The notes under the pieces were generated by a model. That model was given only the letters and a program-made list of their open reading frames with translations. It did not search any database and was not told the DNA's origin. Made by a program: the position numbers and the translations under genes. DNA of 11,058 bases from Bacillota bacterium (GTDB lineage: Bacteria > Bacillota > Clostridia > Christensenellales > Pumilibacteraceae): NCBI GenBank assembly GCA_009780875.1, contig WQZE01000023.1, positions 1 to 11,058 on the forward strand, given 5' to 3'. Every line of letters starts with the position of its first letter. Positions within the stretch are counted from its first letter, which is position 1. Below, in pieces: positions 1 to 6,655 of this stretch.

Positions 1-367
1 CACACTGTTTGTAGAGTTGTTCATTCAAGTCCTCCATCTCGTGGAGGCGGTTTTTGAGATAGTTCTCTTGGTTTTTTATCATTTCCTCATTGTCGCTATG
101 CTTGACAAAATCATTTTTCTTGAAATATTGATGGACGATGTGGTTTCTGTCGTGCAGTGCTTTTTCTAGTTGCTCCACCAAATCCTCATTGAGCAAGTCC
201 TTGTGTTGCAACTCACCCAGCAATTGACCCAGCGTGCTTGTACCCCATTTTTCTCTAATGACTTCTTCGGACTGCTGACTATGCTCACAAATCAACTCTA
301 CAATGTTGTACTCAATATATTGCACTATTTCAATAATTTGCCCTATCAAGGGATAGATTCTATTCAT
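1..367 (-). CDS. HEPN-like domain protein, C-terminus beyond window
   Basis: Partial gene, open from its ATG (365-367) to the left window edge, with 122 complete codons visible. It begins MNRIYPLIGQIIEIVQ and is helical and charged. Around residues 88-98 it carries ALHDRNHIVHQYF. The R-N-H-I-V-H-Q-Y core fits the R-x4-H-x-Y motif of HEPN-family ribonucleases such as HepT-type toxins, which cut RNA. The start is well supported: AGGAGG stands 6 nt upstream of the ATG, inside the 3' end of the RNase III-like gene. The two reading frames overlap by 8 nt (ATGAATAG), which implies translational coupling and joint expression. From memory, short proteins with an RN-x-LVHQ-F-type motif are common hypothetical proteins in Clostridia. 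HEPN membership is inferred from one motif and the predicted helical character. RNase activity is unproven, and some HEPN proteins are inactive or only bind nucleotides. Confidence 0.72.
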   Translation of the reverse strand, partial: MNRIYPLIGQIIEIVQYIEYNIVELICEHSQQSEEVIREKWGTSTLGQLLGELQHKDLLNEDLVEQLEKALHDRNHIVHQYFKKNDFVKHSDNEEMIKNQENYLKNRLHEMEDLNEQLYKQC

Positions 368-1643
368 TGAGACCTCCTAGTTGCTTCAACAAACTGAGTG
401 CTGCATTTTTTTTGGCTTCTTTTTTTTGCGTATCTTTTGCAGTTGCTCTATACACTTTGCCATTGTGCACCACGGCGATAACACAATGCACTTGCCATTG
501 CAAAGTTTGCACATTCATAACATCCGTCGTCGTGTATTCCGCCTTGTTTGTCCATCCCGCACGATACAATTCATCCAATGCATTGACTGCACTATCGGCA
601 GAAGACTGATGGAGTTGTTCCAACCTTCGGACAATGATTGCCCTCAACTCTCTATCCTCAGGAGTAGACAACCCCGTTGTAATCAGACCGGCTCTTGCAC
701 CACTCTTGCCTATGCTATCAAACCACGCTGCTTGTCTCTTGGAAACATACTCCCAAATTTGTCTTGCTGCCTCCACCTTGGCTTCTTTTTTGTTTTGTCC
801 ACAGCCTACAAACTTAGTTTGCTCCTCATAGCATCCTTGGTTGTATACTGTTTCATCCATCTGAAAACCTGCAATACCCATCAACGATTGATTTTCTATG
901 GAATCATACATTGTATACTTGTACTCTGGTATCAATGCGTCGCACCGCCACCCATCTTGTATTTGTGTACACTCATAAATCTCTTGCGTTCTTTTGCAAC
1001 TTGCTCCCACCAACCCACTGTCTATAAAAGATTGTGGATAATGGTCATTCCAACTGCTAAACGCAAAATGTTCGTGCTTGGCAAAAAATTTTTGCACTTT
1101 GCTAATATAATTTGTTTCACCCGCCGACAAGTGAGTTTGCCTTGCACGGCTCCCATCGTTGTCAACCGCAAGCAACACTCCAAGGGCTTGGCGTATGGTT
1201 TGCCCGTCTTGCTTGCAATCCAACGCAATAGCGCCCACCAACGCCTCCAAAAGGTTTTCCTTGATACCAGGTCTCGTGTGAACGCCTTGCAAGGCATCCC
1301 CTTTGCCCATCCTAAAATACGCCTTGTTGGCAAGCCCCAGTTTGTCCACTCTCCCGCTCAAATAGGGCGTACCCAAAAAGCATTGTCGCCATTTTGACAA
1401 CTCACCTTCGGCATAACGAGAAGCCAAGCCATTTTGTGCATCCACCCGCATAAAGCACTCCAAGGCTTTTTGGGTCATATACCTATAAATAAAGGCATCC
1501 CCTATCCACTCTAAAATCTCATTGCACTCACCGCCTTGCTCCTCTGCATAGGAACGCAGTGTGTACGCTTGTCTGAGCAACGCCTTGTTGGAAAACTCAT
1601 ATCCAAGGATATGCTCTACCTCGTTCATTTGATTCTTGTCCAT
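360..1643 (-). CDS. RNase III-like protein with dsRNA-binding C-terminus
   Basis: A 427-aa protein with an N-terminal RNase III domain (about residues 7-160). It opens with LGYEFSNKALLRQAYTLRSY and the signature NEILEWIGDAF (residues 41-51), which supplies the usual acidic residues E42, E45 and D49. The second metal-binding motif reads N130-L-L-E133-A-L-V-G, so the first acid (D114 in E. coli RNase III) is Asn while the second is kept. The C-terminal domain (about 353-423, with K-x-K-K-E-A-K-K-x-A-A) is a clear double-stranded RNA-binding domain. Residues about 175-302 look like a second, expanded copy ending in GQNKKEAKVEAA. Housekeeping bacterial RNase III is usually about 220-250 aa with one dsRBD, so this is probably an accessory paralogue. 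GGAG lies 8 nt before the ATG. It is followed by the overlapping HEPN-like gene and preceded by a hairpin-rich leader with a terminator. Cleavage or binding of dsRNA is expected from the family; the biological role is unknown. Confidence 0.88.
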   Translation of the reverse strand: MDKNQMNEVEHILGYEFSNKALLRQAYTLRSYAEEQGGECNEILEWIGDAFIYRYMTQKALECFMRVDAQNGLASRYAEGELSKWRQCFLGTPYLSGRVDKLGLANKAYFRMGKGDALQGVHTRPGIKENLLEALVGAIALDCKQDGQTIRQALGVLLAVDNDGSRARQTHLSAGETNYISKVQKFFAKHEHFAFSSWNDHYPQSFIDSGLVGASCKRTQEIYECTQIQDGWRCDALIPEYKYTMYDSIENQSLMGIAGFQMDETVYNQGCYEEQTKFVGCGQNKKEAKVEAARQIWEYVSKRQAAWFDSIGKSGARAGLITTGLSTPEDRELRAIIVRRLEQLHQSSADSAVNALDELYRAGWTNKAEYTTTDVMNVQTLQWQVHCVIAVVHNGKVYRATAKDTQKKEAKKNAALSLLKQLGGLNE

Positions 1644-1689
1644 TTTTCATCTCCATCATAATACAATCAATTGTTATATTTTATGGCAT

Positions 1690-1749
1690 AAAAAAACTAC
1701 GACACCTCTTGGAGTGGTTCAAGGTTTGAACCACTCCAATGTCTCGTAG
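1690..1749 (-). terminator. Intrinsic terminator in front of RNase III-like gene
   Basis: Read on the minus strand, an outer stem (CTACGA..., 1742-1749 with 1697-1704, with a small bulge) continues into a perfect 14-bp inner stem (1726-1739 with 1709-1722) and a 3-nt loop. It is followed by seven U (1690-1696). On the plus strand the tract is A on the 5' side, so the element terminates only minus-strand transcription. It sits between the upstream promoter and the coding sequence, so expression of the downstream genes needs readthrough or a further promoter. Confidence 0.75.
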
Positions 1750-1814
1750 CAAAATAGTCTTATAGCGGATAGGGACTAATAGTAGTAACACAATACTATT
1801 AAAAAATAATTTCC

Positions 1815-1861
1815 GCACAGTTATTTGGCAACTTTCTCAACTTGTTGCCAAATAACTGTGC
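1815..1861 (-). repeat. Perfect 18-bp inverted repeat in leader
   Basis: The arms 1815-1832 and 1844-1861 (GCACAGTTATTTGGCAAC and its exact reverse complement) enclose an 11-nt loop. There is no U-tract directly after it on the minus strand, so it is not a normal terminator. There are no obvious flanking target-site duplications, which argues against a simple transposon remnant. As RNA it would form a long perfect helix, the kind of structure RNase III-family proteins bind, and it lies in the leader of an RNase III-like gene. Confidence 0.85.
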
Positions 1862-1938
1862 AAACTTTATAACTCAATATAATTGTTTTATTACGCTCAC
1901 TCTCTACACAATACAATTCTACTTTATGCCACCATTCT

Positions 1939-1967
1939 AGTATACCACACAATGCCCCTCTTGTCAA
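1939..1967 (-). promoter_or_regulatory. Sigma-70-type promoter for leader and RNase III/HEPN genes
   Basis: On the minus strand TTGACA (1962-1967), a 17-bp spacer and TATACT (1939-1944) form a near-consensus promoter. Predicted transcription starts near 1932, about 290 nt before the RNase III-like ATG. The sequence around it (GGTTGACAA ... GGTATA) resembles the promoter at 10917-10945, and both feed a structured RNA with an internal terminator. Confidence 0.8.
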
Positions 1968-1999
1968 CCAAATCATAGCCTTGTGACAAAGTTTTTTTG

Positions 2000-2040
2000 A
2001 GACCCAAAATACTACCCAAATAGAGTAGCATCTTGGGTCT
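2000..2040 (-). terminator. Hairpin after MATE gene, possible terminator
   Basis: Ten bases after the MATE stop codon, the minus-strand RNA can form a 16-bp stem (2025-2040 with 2000-2015) with a 9-nt loop. Two of its pairs are G-U wobbles, which become A-C mismatches on the plus strand, so selection appears to have acted on the minus-strand RNA. The stem is followed by CAAAAAAAC rather than a U-tract, so it is not a canonical intrinsic terminator. It may mark or protect the mRNA 3' end. It lies just upstream of the next promoter at 1939-1967. Confidence 0.5.
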
Positions 2041-2050
2041 TGCCAGTATC

Positions 2051-3502
2051 TTATGCTGCCAACTCCAAATCTATGGCAACCACTTCCTGTTTTTTGTTTC
2101 TTCTCCTCCACCAAGCATAGATACCATAGGTCAAAAGGCTGTCCACGCCAATACCTAGGGCAAAAAGCAGAGAAATCCCAAGAAGTGTGGGAGACCAGAC
2201 TTTGGTTGCGTAGAGCACAAAGGCTACGCCGTTGACCAAGCCATTGACAACGATGGACTGATAGAGCATATACTTTGGCTTGCCCAGCCCATAAAACACG
2301 CTGTCTATCACATTGTTGAAAGCAAAGAGGATATAGAACGCAAGGCTTATCAACACAATATCAAAAATGGCACGGGCATTTGGGAACCCTAACACCGTTT
2401 TCATAAAAGGTTGCCACAGTGGCAGCGTCACAAACCAAAAAACAACAAACACGGCGGTCAATACAAAATAACCACCCACCTTGGCGCCCAACTCTTTTTG
2501 CCCTGACGCGCCAATGTCTCGCTTGACAAGTTCGCCTAGTTGCAAGACGGGCAAAAGAAGCCAGCCCCAAATAAAATTATTGGCAACCCAAAAAGTTCCT
2601 TGCTCACCCACCTCATTGACCACCCGCACAATCATCAATATAAAAGCGGCATTGCGTACCAAGGACTCAATCCCAGACACTCCGCCCACTTTGAGATACC
2701 CTTTGAGCCACGCAAACGACATTTTGTCTTTGCAAAAAATTTTTATCTGCTCCTTGTGTAGCAAAATCACCGCCATCACAAGCAACAACAGATTGACAAT
2801 GATATTGGTCACCGCAACGCCATTGACGCCCAGTTGCCAAGAGACTTGCAGATTGGATACAAAAAATATGTCCAAGACAATACTCAACACCATTTGCAAA
2901 CCCAGCAAAATATAGAGATACACCTCACGCTTGATACACACAAGCACCGCCAATGCGTATTTGAAAAGCGTCCCAAAAATATTTGCCACGGTTTCCAGCC
3001 TGATATACTGCACCGTGCGGTCAACAAGCACTTCCCCTTGTTGCATAAAGATGAGAATCGGTTTTGCAAAGGCAATCAACAGCACGGACAAAAATCCATA
3101 AACACAAAGCACCACCAAAAGCCCTGTACGCACTCTATTGGTGAGTTCGGCTTGGTTTTGCGTGGAGTTGTCGGTTTGCGTGGCTGTGGCTTGACCCCCA
3201 TCACAATCTTTGTCTACACCTCGCTTGGGGACAAAGCGTGCAATAAAATAATACAACGGCACAATAAATGCCTCTTGCAAAATTTCGTAAAGCACCTCCA
3301 CCCATTGCATTTGGCTTGCAATATCAAACCCGCTTGCGTCGGGCAATTGCCCAAGCAAGTATATCCGCAAAAGGGTATACACCGTTGGCAAAAGCCCTAA
3401 CAACAGCAAGGCAAAAAACATTCTGTAATTGATTTGCAAGAAAGACTGCCACCAGCATTTTGCCAAATTGCCTATCTTTGATTTTGATTTGTCTTGTGTC
3501 AT
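2051..3502 (-). CDS. MATE-family multidrug/cation antiporter
   Basis: A 483-aa integral membrane protein with about 12 hydrophobic segments in two halves, the size and layout of MATE (NorM/DinF-type) exporters. These use an H+ or Na+ gradient to expel drugs and metabolites from the cytoplasm. The first segments (about residues 28-53, then LYEILQEAFIVPLYYFIARF) and the second-half FWVANNFIWGWLLLPVLQLGELV resemble family patterns. A hydrophilic loop at about residues 92-120, rich in D, Q, T and N, separates helix 2 from helix 3 and is longer than usual. The C-terminus is basic (WWRRRNKK) and cytoplasmic. AAGGAG lies 4 nt before the ATG. The HNH pseudogene ends 21 nt upstream on the same strand, so both probably share the promoter at 4022-4050. 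Substrate cannot be told from sequence. Confidence 0.85.
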   Translation of the reverse strand: MTQDKSKSKIGNLAKCWWQSFLQINYRMFFALLLLGLLPTVYTLLRIYLLGQLPDASGFDIASQMQWVEVLYEILQEAFIVPLYYFIARFVPKRGVDKDCDGGQATATQTDNSTQNQAELTNRVRTGLLVVLCVYGFLSVLLIAFAKPILIFMQQGEVLVDRTVQYIRLETVANIFGTLFKYALAVLVCIKREVYLYILLGLQMVLSIVLDIFFVSNLQVSWQLGVNGVAVTNIIVNLLLLVMAVILLHKEQIKIFCKDKMSFAWLKGYLKVGGVSGIESLVRNAAFILMIVRVVNEVGEQGTFWVANNFIWGWLLLPVLQLGELVKRDIGASGQKELGAKVGGYFVLTAVFVVFWFVTLPLWQPFMKTVLGFPNARAIFDIVLISLAFYILFAFNNVIDSVFYGLGKPKYMLYQSIVVNGLVNGVAFVLYATKVWSPTLLGISLLFALGIGVDSLLTYGIYAWWRRRNKKQEVVAIDLELAA

Positions 3503-3523
3503 CTTTCTCCTTGCGTTGTTTTA

Positions 3524-3918
3524 TTATGATTGCCTAATCATATCTTGATGTTCGTCAAGTTGTACAATACAATAATCCTTGCTTGCGTACTTGTACCTAC
3601 TTGCATAAAAGCATTTGTCTATGCCATCGTTGCGGTGGACTTGATAGGTACATTTTTTTGTATTGCTATACTCTATCACAAAAGTTGTCTTGTCTACCTT
3701 TGTACGATTGACGCCTATGGATACAATTTGTGTGTTGGCTACACCACTGTGCCCATTTTTGGACACAGGTTGTATATGGTCAATGTCCCATCCATAGGGA
3801 CTTTGTTTATTTTGTTTTGATAGGCACTCCTATCCACTCTACACCCCGCAAAGTCCGTTGCTTGTGGGCGGGCACCAAACTCTCGCACCCACATTTGCAT
3901 TGCTTTTTCATTTTGCAT
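3524..3918 (-). pseudogene. Frameshifted HNH endonuclease-like gene
   Basis: Two overlapping minus-strand frames give one plausible protein of about 131 aa if one base is restored. The 5' frame starts at ATG 3916-3918 (AAAGGAG upstream) and reads MWVREFGARPQATDFAGC ... SAYQNKINK. The 3' frame continues SPYGWDIDHIQPVSKNG and then VNRTKVDK to the stop at 3524. The DIDHIQPVSKNG stretch, followed by the N-R-x-K element, matches the HNH nuclease beta-beta-alpha metal finger as I know it. Both pieces resemble parts of one known small HNH family with a start like MW-REFG and a core like YGW-IDHI. The break falls in an A-rich stretch near 3803-3818, where loss of one A (a -1 change) would explain it. 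The downstream frame alone can start at a GTG inside the motif but would lack the first His. This is either a true pseudogene or a sequencing error in a homopolymer. Confidence 0.72.
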
Positions 3919-4021
3919 AATCCTTTGTCTCCTTTTTATTTATTTTTTGCACCCTATGTACCAAGGCTTTTGAACGCAACCTTGGTCTTTGTCTTGTGTA
4001 AAAGTCTATATGTTTGCAATC

Positions 4022-4050
4022 ATTGTATCATACTTTGAAACATATGTCAA
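4022..4050 (-). promoter_or_regulatory. Sigma-70-type promoter upstream of HNH/MATE
   Basis: TTGACA (4045-4050), a 17-bp spacer and TACAAT (4022-4027) on the minus strand. The predicted start near 4015 gives a leader of about 97 nt to the HNH pseudogene. That leader holds a 7-bp hairpin (3960-3966 with 3980-3986). The spacing to the preceding stop codon (4083) is short, so this promoter probably separates the HNH/MATE unit from the zinc-ribbon gene. Confidence 0.78.
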
Positions 4051-4082
4051 TAGGTTTTTCAAAAAATTTGAATTGATTGATT

Positions 4083-4949
4083 TTACTCCTTCACCCTTGC
4101 ACCACACCCATCACACGATTTGTCGGTATCAAAAACTTTGGCACCGCAATACTCACAAAAGGAGTAGTTGTTTTGTGGAGTTTCTTCTTTGGCGGTCGCC
4201 ATAACTTGGGCATTCGCCATATACTCCGCCACCCCTGCCGCAAAGGCTTGCCCTTGCGCTTGGGCTTCTTGTACTTTGACTTGTTGAGCGTGTGCTTGTC
4301 TTTGCCCCCTATACTCAGCAATGCGTTTTTTGTGAGCGGATTCACTTTTGACACAAAGCCAAATAGCAAACACGGTCAAAACAAGCCCCAATACAAACAA
4401 CCCTCCAAACTGTCCTCCATTCAAACTTTCCGCTCCTTTTTCTTTGCTTGTACTAGGTTCTTGCAAAGAGATGCTGTGCCCAAAACCATCCACCGCATAC
4501 ACAGAAACAACTTTTTCAAAATTCGCCTTGGTGTCAAAAATCTGGTAGATGCTCGCAGTGCGGTTTGCATCAAGTGTCACACCCGTAACCCTAAGTGTAT
4601 CAGTTTGCCCTGTCACACTCGTTGTGACGCTGACCACAATAGAAACATTGTTATAAGTTTGACTCCCATAGTTAGTGATGCCCGCACTAACCGTCGTACT
4701 ATATTTTTGCAATGGGATGGATACCACTTTGGAACTCACCACAAATTTGTTGCTAATCACCAATCCTGTTTGGTGATTGTCGCTACTCCCTCCACTGTCT
4801 GTTTTGAGGCTTAATGCATATGACAAAATCACAAAACCCACAAAACACCCAAGGACAATCAATATCTTTTTGTATAAAGGCACTCTCTTATAAAACCGCC
4901 TTTCCTCAGGACTCATTGCCCTACCTCTACTTCTACCGCCTCTTGCCAT
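4083..4949 (-). CDS. Two-TM membrane protein with C-terminal zinc ribbon
   Basis: A 288-aa protein of no recognised named family. In order: a basic cytosolic tail (1-28); a first membrane helix (about 29-48); an external beta-rich domain (about 60-163, with N-Y-G-S-Q-T-Y-N-N-V-S, as in immunoglobulin-like or FxLYD-type folds); a second helix (about 182-201); an Ala/Gln/Lys-rich, probably coiled-coil segment (about 205-255); and a zinc ribbon with C265-x2-C268 and C279-x2-C282. The tail and ribbon would face the cytoplasm if the basic N-terminus stays inside. GGAGGAG stands 7 nt before the ATG, fixing the start. It has its own copy of the promoter module that also precedes thsB, so the two may be co-regulated. 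A role as an envelope sensor or signalling adaptor is possible but not shown. Confidence 0.8.
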   Translation of the reverse strand: MARGGRSRGRAMSPEERRFYKRVPLYKKILIVLGCFVGFVILSYALSLKTDSGGSSDNHQTGLVISNKFVVSSKVVSIPLQKYSTTVSAGITNYGSQTYNNVSIVVSVTTSVTGQTDTLRVTGVTLDANRTASIYQIFDTKANFEKVVSVYAVDGFGHSISLQEPSTSKEKGAESLNGGQFGGLFVLGLVLTVFAIWLCVKSESAHKKRIAEYRGQRQAHAQQVKVQEAQAQGQAFAAGVAEYMANAQVMATAKEETPQNNYSFCEYCGAKVFDTDKSCDGCGARVKE

Positions 4950-5050
4950 TGTTTACTCCTCCAAGCGTACGCATCTACACTTTTTTTGCTTTTTGCAATC
5001 CAATGTGGTTTTGCTTGTTATTCTATGTCTTTGCCTTTTGTCTACATACT

Positions 5051-5135
5051 TTGACAAAATACGACAAGCACAGTATATCAAAAAAAATAGTCAAGAAAAA
5101 TATGCGTGTATGCAAAAAATTAAAATATTTCAAAT
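5051..5135. repeat. Direct repeat copy 1 (promoter module, poly-A/T 8)
   Basis: This 85-bp segment matches 7364-7453 in the same orientation at 82 of 85 positions. The only length difference is the A/T run (8 here at 5080-5087, 13 in copy 2). It lies downstream of thsA and upstream of the zinc-ribbon gene. The two copies therefore bracket the Thoeris operon, and homologous recombination between them would remove thsBA cleanly and leave one module. Confidence 0.9.
5072..5094 (-). promoter_or_regulatory. Promoter of zinc-ribbon gene with short spacer
   Basis: On the minus strand TTGACT (5089-5094) and TATACT (5072-5077) are separated by only 11 bp, including an 8-T run. That is too short for normal sigma-70 contact with both boxes. 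A TG one base before TATACT gives an extended -10, so weak activity is possible. The same boxes are 16 bp apart in the copy before thsB. This may be an OFF or low state of a slippage-controlled promoter. Confidence 0.6.
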
Positions 5136-5224
5136 CAATTTGTGACGGGTTGTGCACTGGGCAAGGGTTATTTGTGTGAGTACGACCAGCAAATTTGACA
5201 CAACCCTAACGCCACCAGACAAAC

Positions 5225-6655
5225 TCAACCATACTGATTGATAATGTCCTTCACCACTTGATAAATGTCTGCTACTTTTTTCGTGTTGAGTTTTTCATAC
5301 ATTGCTTTTTTCTGTTTATCTTTCATCTCCCCAAACATATCTTCATACACTTTCAACGCCGCTCCACCCGTGGAGGCGATAGGTATAATAAGACTCCCCT
5401 GCTCTTTGGAAAGTCGCACCTCTTCCAAGACTCCATTTGCCACCTCGTGTGTTGCGTTTTGCCCTGCAATGACGATCAATACATTAGACCTTGATGCCAT
5501 ATTCTTGCGTAAAAGCGTATAGTTGGATTGCCTATCTTCGGGTTTGCTATCTTTGTATGGGAAGGGGTACAACTGCACATTGTCATTAAAATCTCTCCCC
5601 TGTGCATTGCATCCACTAAAAGCACCCGCTACAATATCTGCACCCAAATTTTTGCCATAACCCGTAATGATTTTGAACTCATCACCTATAAGATTTTTGG
5701 AGATTTCTTGCGCAAAACTACTTGCCAACGATTGATATTGAGCGTTATAATTATCTTCATAGGCACCACTTATCCAAACATTTTTTTGCAATACTGTCTT
5801 GCGTATTTGTTCCAAAATGTCTGTAATCTCATCATACTTGTCCACAACCACAACCTTGAATCCATATTCAAGCAAATAATCTATATAGTGTTCTTGTCTT
5901 TTTGAATGATATGCAAATTCTTCTTTCTGTTTTGCTTTGGGCAAATGCTTGAATTCGTCATCTTCTAACGCAATTTTTTTGAGAATATAATACCTAGGCA
6001 ACCTATAACTCTTGCCAAACTTTAATCTCATTTGGGCAATGATATGCTGAATATTGGTATCACGCAAACTGTAACCCACAAACAAAAATGCTTTTGAACA
6101 TAATTCACCCTTTAATTGACTAATGACCATTGCATTTTTATTCTCAAATTCTTCATAGTCGTGTCTTGTCAACACACATTGCGTGGGGTCATTCATACAG
6201 CCGTGAATCTTATTGATAATAACTTTGGCTCTAAGATTCAATTTTTCATAGGATGCATCATTTGTGAGTATGTCATAAGAAATATTCGCATTGGCGTAGG
6301 CTCTTTCCAAGAGTGTGTCATAATTTGTTGTCCAAACACTCGCCAAGGGTAAGGATGCAATGATATGGTGCTCTTGTACCGGGCTATGCTTTTGATAAGC
6401 AAAAAACTCTCTAATATCTGCGTGAATATTGAGTCGTTGTTGGCTGTTGACATAGTACTGTGCTAGGTCTATCAAATTCTCTTCCTTGTCTACATCCAAA
6501 CCAATATCTTGGGCTCTTTGCCTCAACATATCTTTCCAACCCACATAGCCCGCTTTGCGAGAAAGCCCCGAACCAACAAAAATGGATGCATTGCCTTGTG
6601 AGCAATATTGAGAAAAATCTCTAATCAAAATCTCCTTGGTGGTTGTTTTTGCCAT
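5225..6655 (-). CDS. thsA: Thoeris effector ThsA, SIR2-SLOG NADase
   Basis: A 476-aa protein, the same length as the studied Bacillus cereus ThsA as I recall it. The N-terminal SIR2-like NAD-hydrolysing domain (about 10-285) shows the glycine-rich SIFVGSGLSRKAG (24-36), WTTNYDTLLERA with N111, and INKIHGCMND with H151. These match the catalytic Asn and His of ThsA (N112 and H152 in B. cereus numbering). The C-terminal SLOG domain (about 290-475) begins NVWISGAYED and includes NVLIVIAGQNATHEVANGVL; in the family it senses a cyclic ADP-ribose isomer made by ThsB. Activated ThsA depletes NAD+ in the cytoplasm and stops phage spread. The ATG follows the thsB stop directly (TAAATG), with AGGAG 14 nt upstream, so translation is probably coupled. 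No key residue appears lost. The gene looks richer in A+T than the plus-strand pair to its right, consistent with horizontal transfer. Confidence 0.95.
   Translation of the reverse strand: MAKTTTKEILIRDFSQYCSQGNASIFVGSGLSRKAGYVGWKDMLRQRAQDIGLDVDKEENLIDLAQYYVNSQQRLNIHADIREFFAYQKHSPVQEHHIIASLPLASVWTTNYDTLLERAYANANISYDILTNDASYEKLNLRAKVIINKIHGCMNDPTQCVLTRHDYEEFENKNAMVISQLKGELCSKAFLFVGYSLRDTNIQHIIAQMRLKFGKSYRLPRYYILKKIALEDDEFKHLPKAKQKEEFAYHSKRQEHYIDYLLEYGFKVVVVDKYDEITDILEQIRKTVLQKNVWISGAYEDNYNAQYQSLASSFAQEISKNLIGDEFKIITGYGKNLGADIVAGAFSGCNAQGRDFNDNVQLYPFPYKDSKPEDRQSNYTLLRKNMASRSNVLIVIAGQNATHEVANGVLEEVRLSKEQGSLIIPIASTGGAALKVYEDMFGEMKDKQKKAMYEKLNTKKVADIYQVVKDIINQYG

Larger units (their letters stand above)
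1690..1932 (-). ncRNA. Candidate structured leader or small RNA
   Basis: This stretch lies between a near-consensus promoter (-10 at 1939-1944, predicted start near 1932) and an intrinsic terminator ending in seven U at 1690-1696. No convincing ORF occupies it on the transcribed strand. Three stem-loops are visible in order: a perfect 18-bp stem with an 11-nt loop (1815-1861), a perfect 8-bp stem with a 9-nt loop (1777-1784 with 1794-1801), and the terminator. The transcript would be about 240 nt. It could be an independent small RNA or an attenuated 5' leader of the RNase III-like gene, which starts 47 nt after the terminator. I recognise no known riboswitch or RNA family. Existence of the transcript is inferred from the signals only. 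Confidence 0.5.

Noticed and set aside
170..370. Small plus-strand open frame at the left edge
   Set aside because: It is opposite the HEPN-like gene, which has a strong ribosome binding site and coupled start; the plus-strand product shows no support.
381..1397. Long open frame on the plus strand opposite the RNase III-like gene
   Set aside because: It is antisense to a gene with clear RNase III and dsRBD motifs, has no ribosome binding site, and its product is Cys/His-rich with no recognisable domain.
1697..1749. Possible tRNA fragment because of GGTTCAA-like bases
   Set aside because: The bases form a simple palindromic stem followed by seven U; no acceptor, D or anticodon arm is present, so it is a terminator.
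1815..1861. Miniature inverted-repeat transposon
   Set aside because: Only 47 bp with no target-site duplication and no second copy in the window; it lies inside a transcribed leader and fits an RNA hairpin better.
3795..3820. Programmed -1 frameshift in the HNH gene
   Set aside because: The A-rich stretch holds no proper X-XXY-YYZ slippery heptamer and no clear downstream stimulatory structure; a one-base loss is simpler.
4077..4814. 245-codon plus-strand open frame
   Set aside because: It is a shadow of the zinc-ribbon membrane protein, whose start, membrane helices and CxxC pairs are well supported on the minus strand.
5147..5206. Inverted repeat GGGTTGTG (5147-5154) and CACAACCC (5199-5206) as a thsA terminator
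   Set aside because: The arms are 8 bp with a loop of over 40 nt and no U-tract follows; too weak to call.
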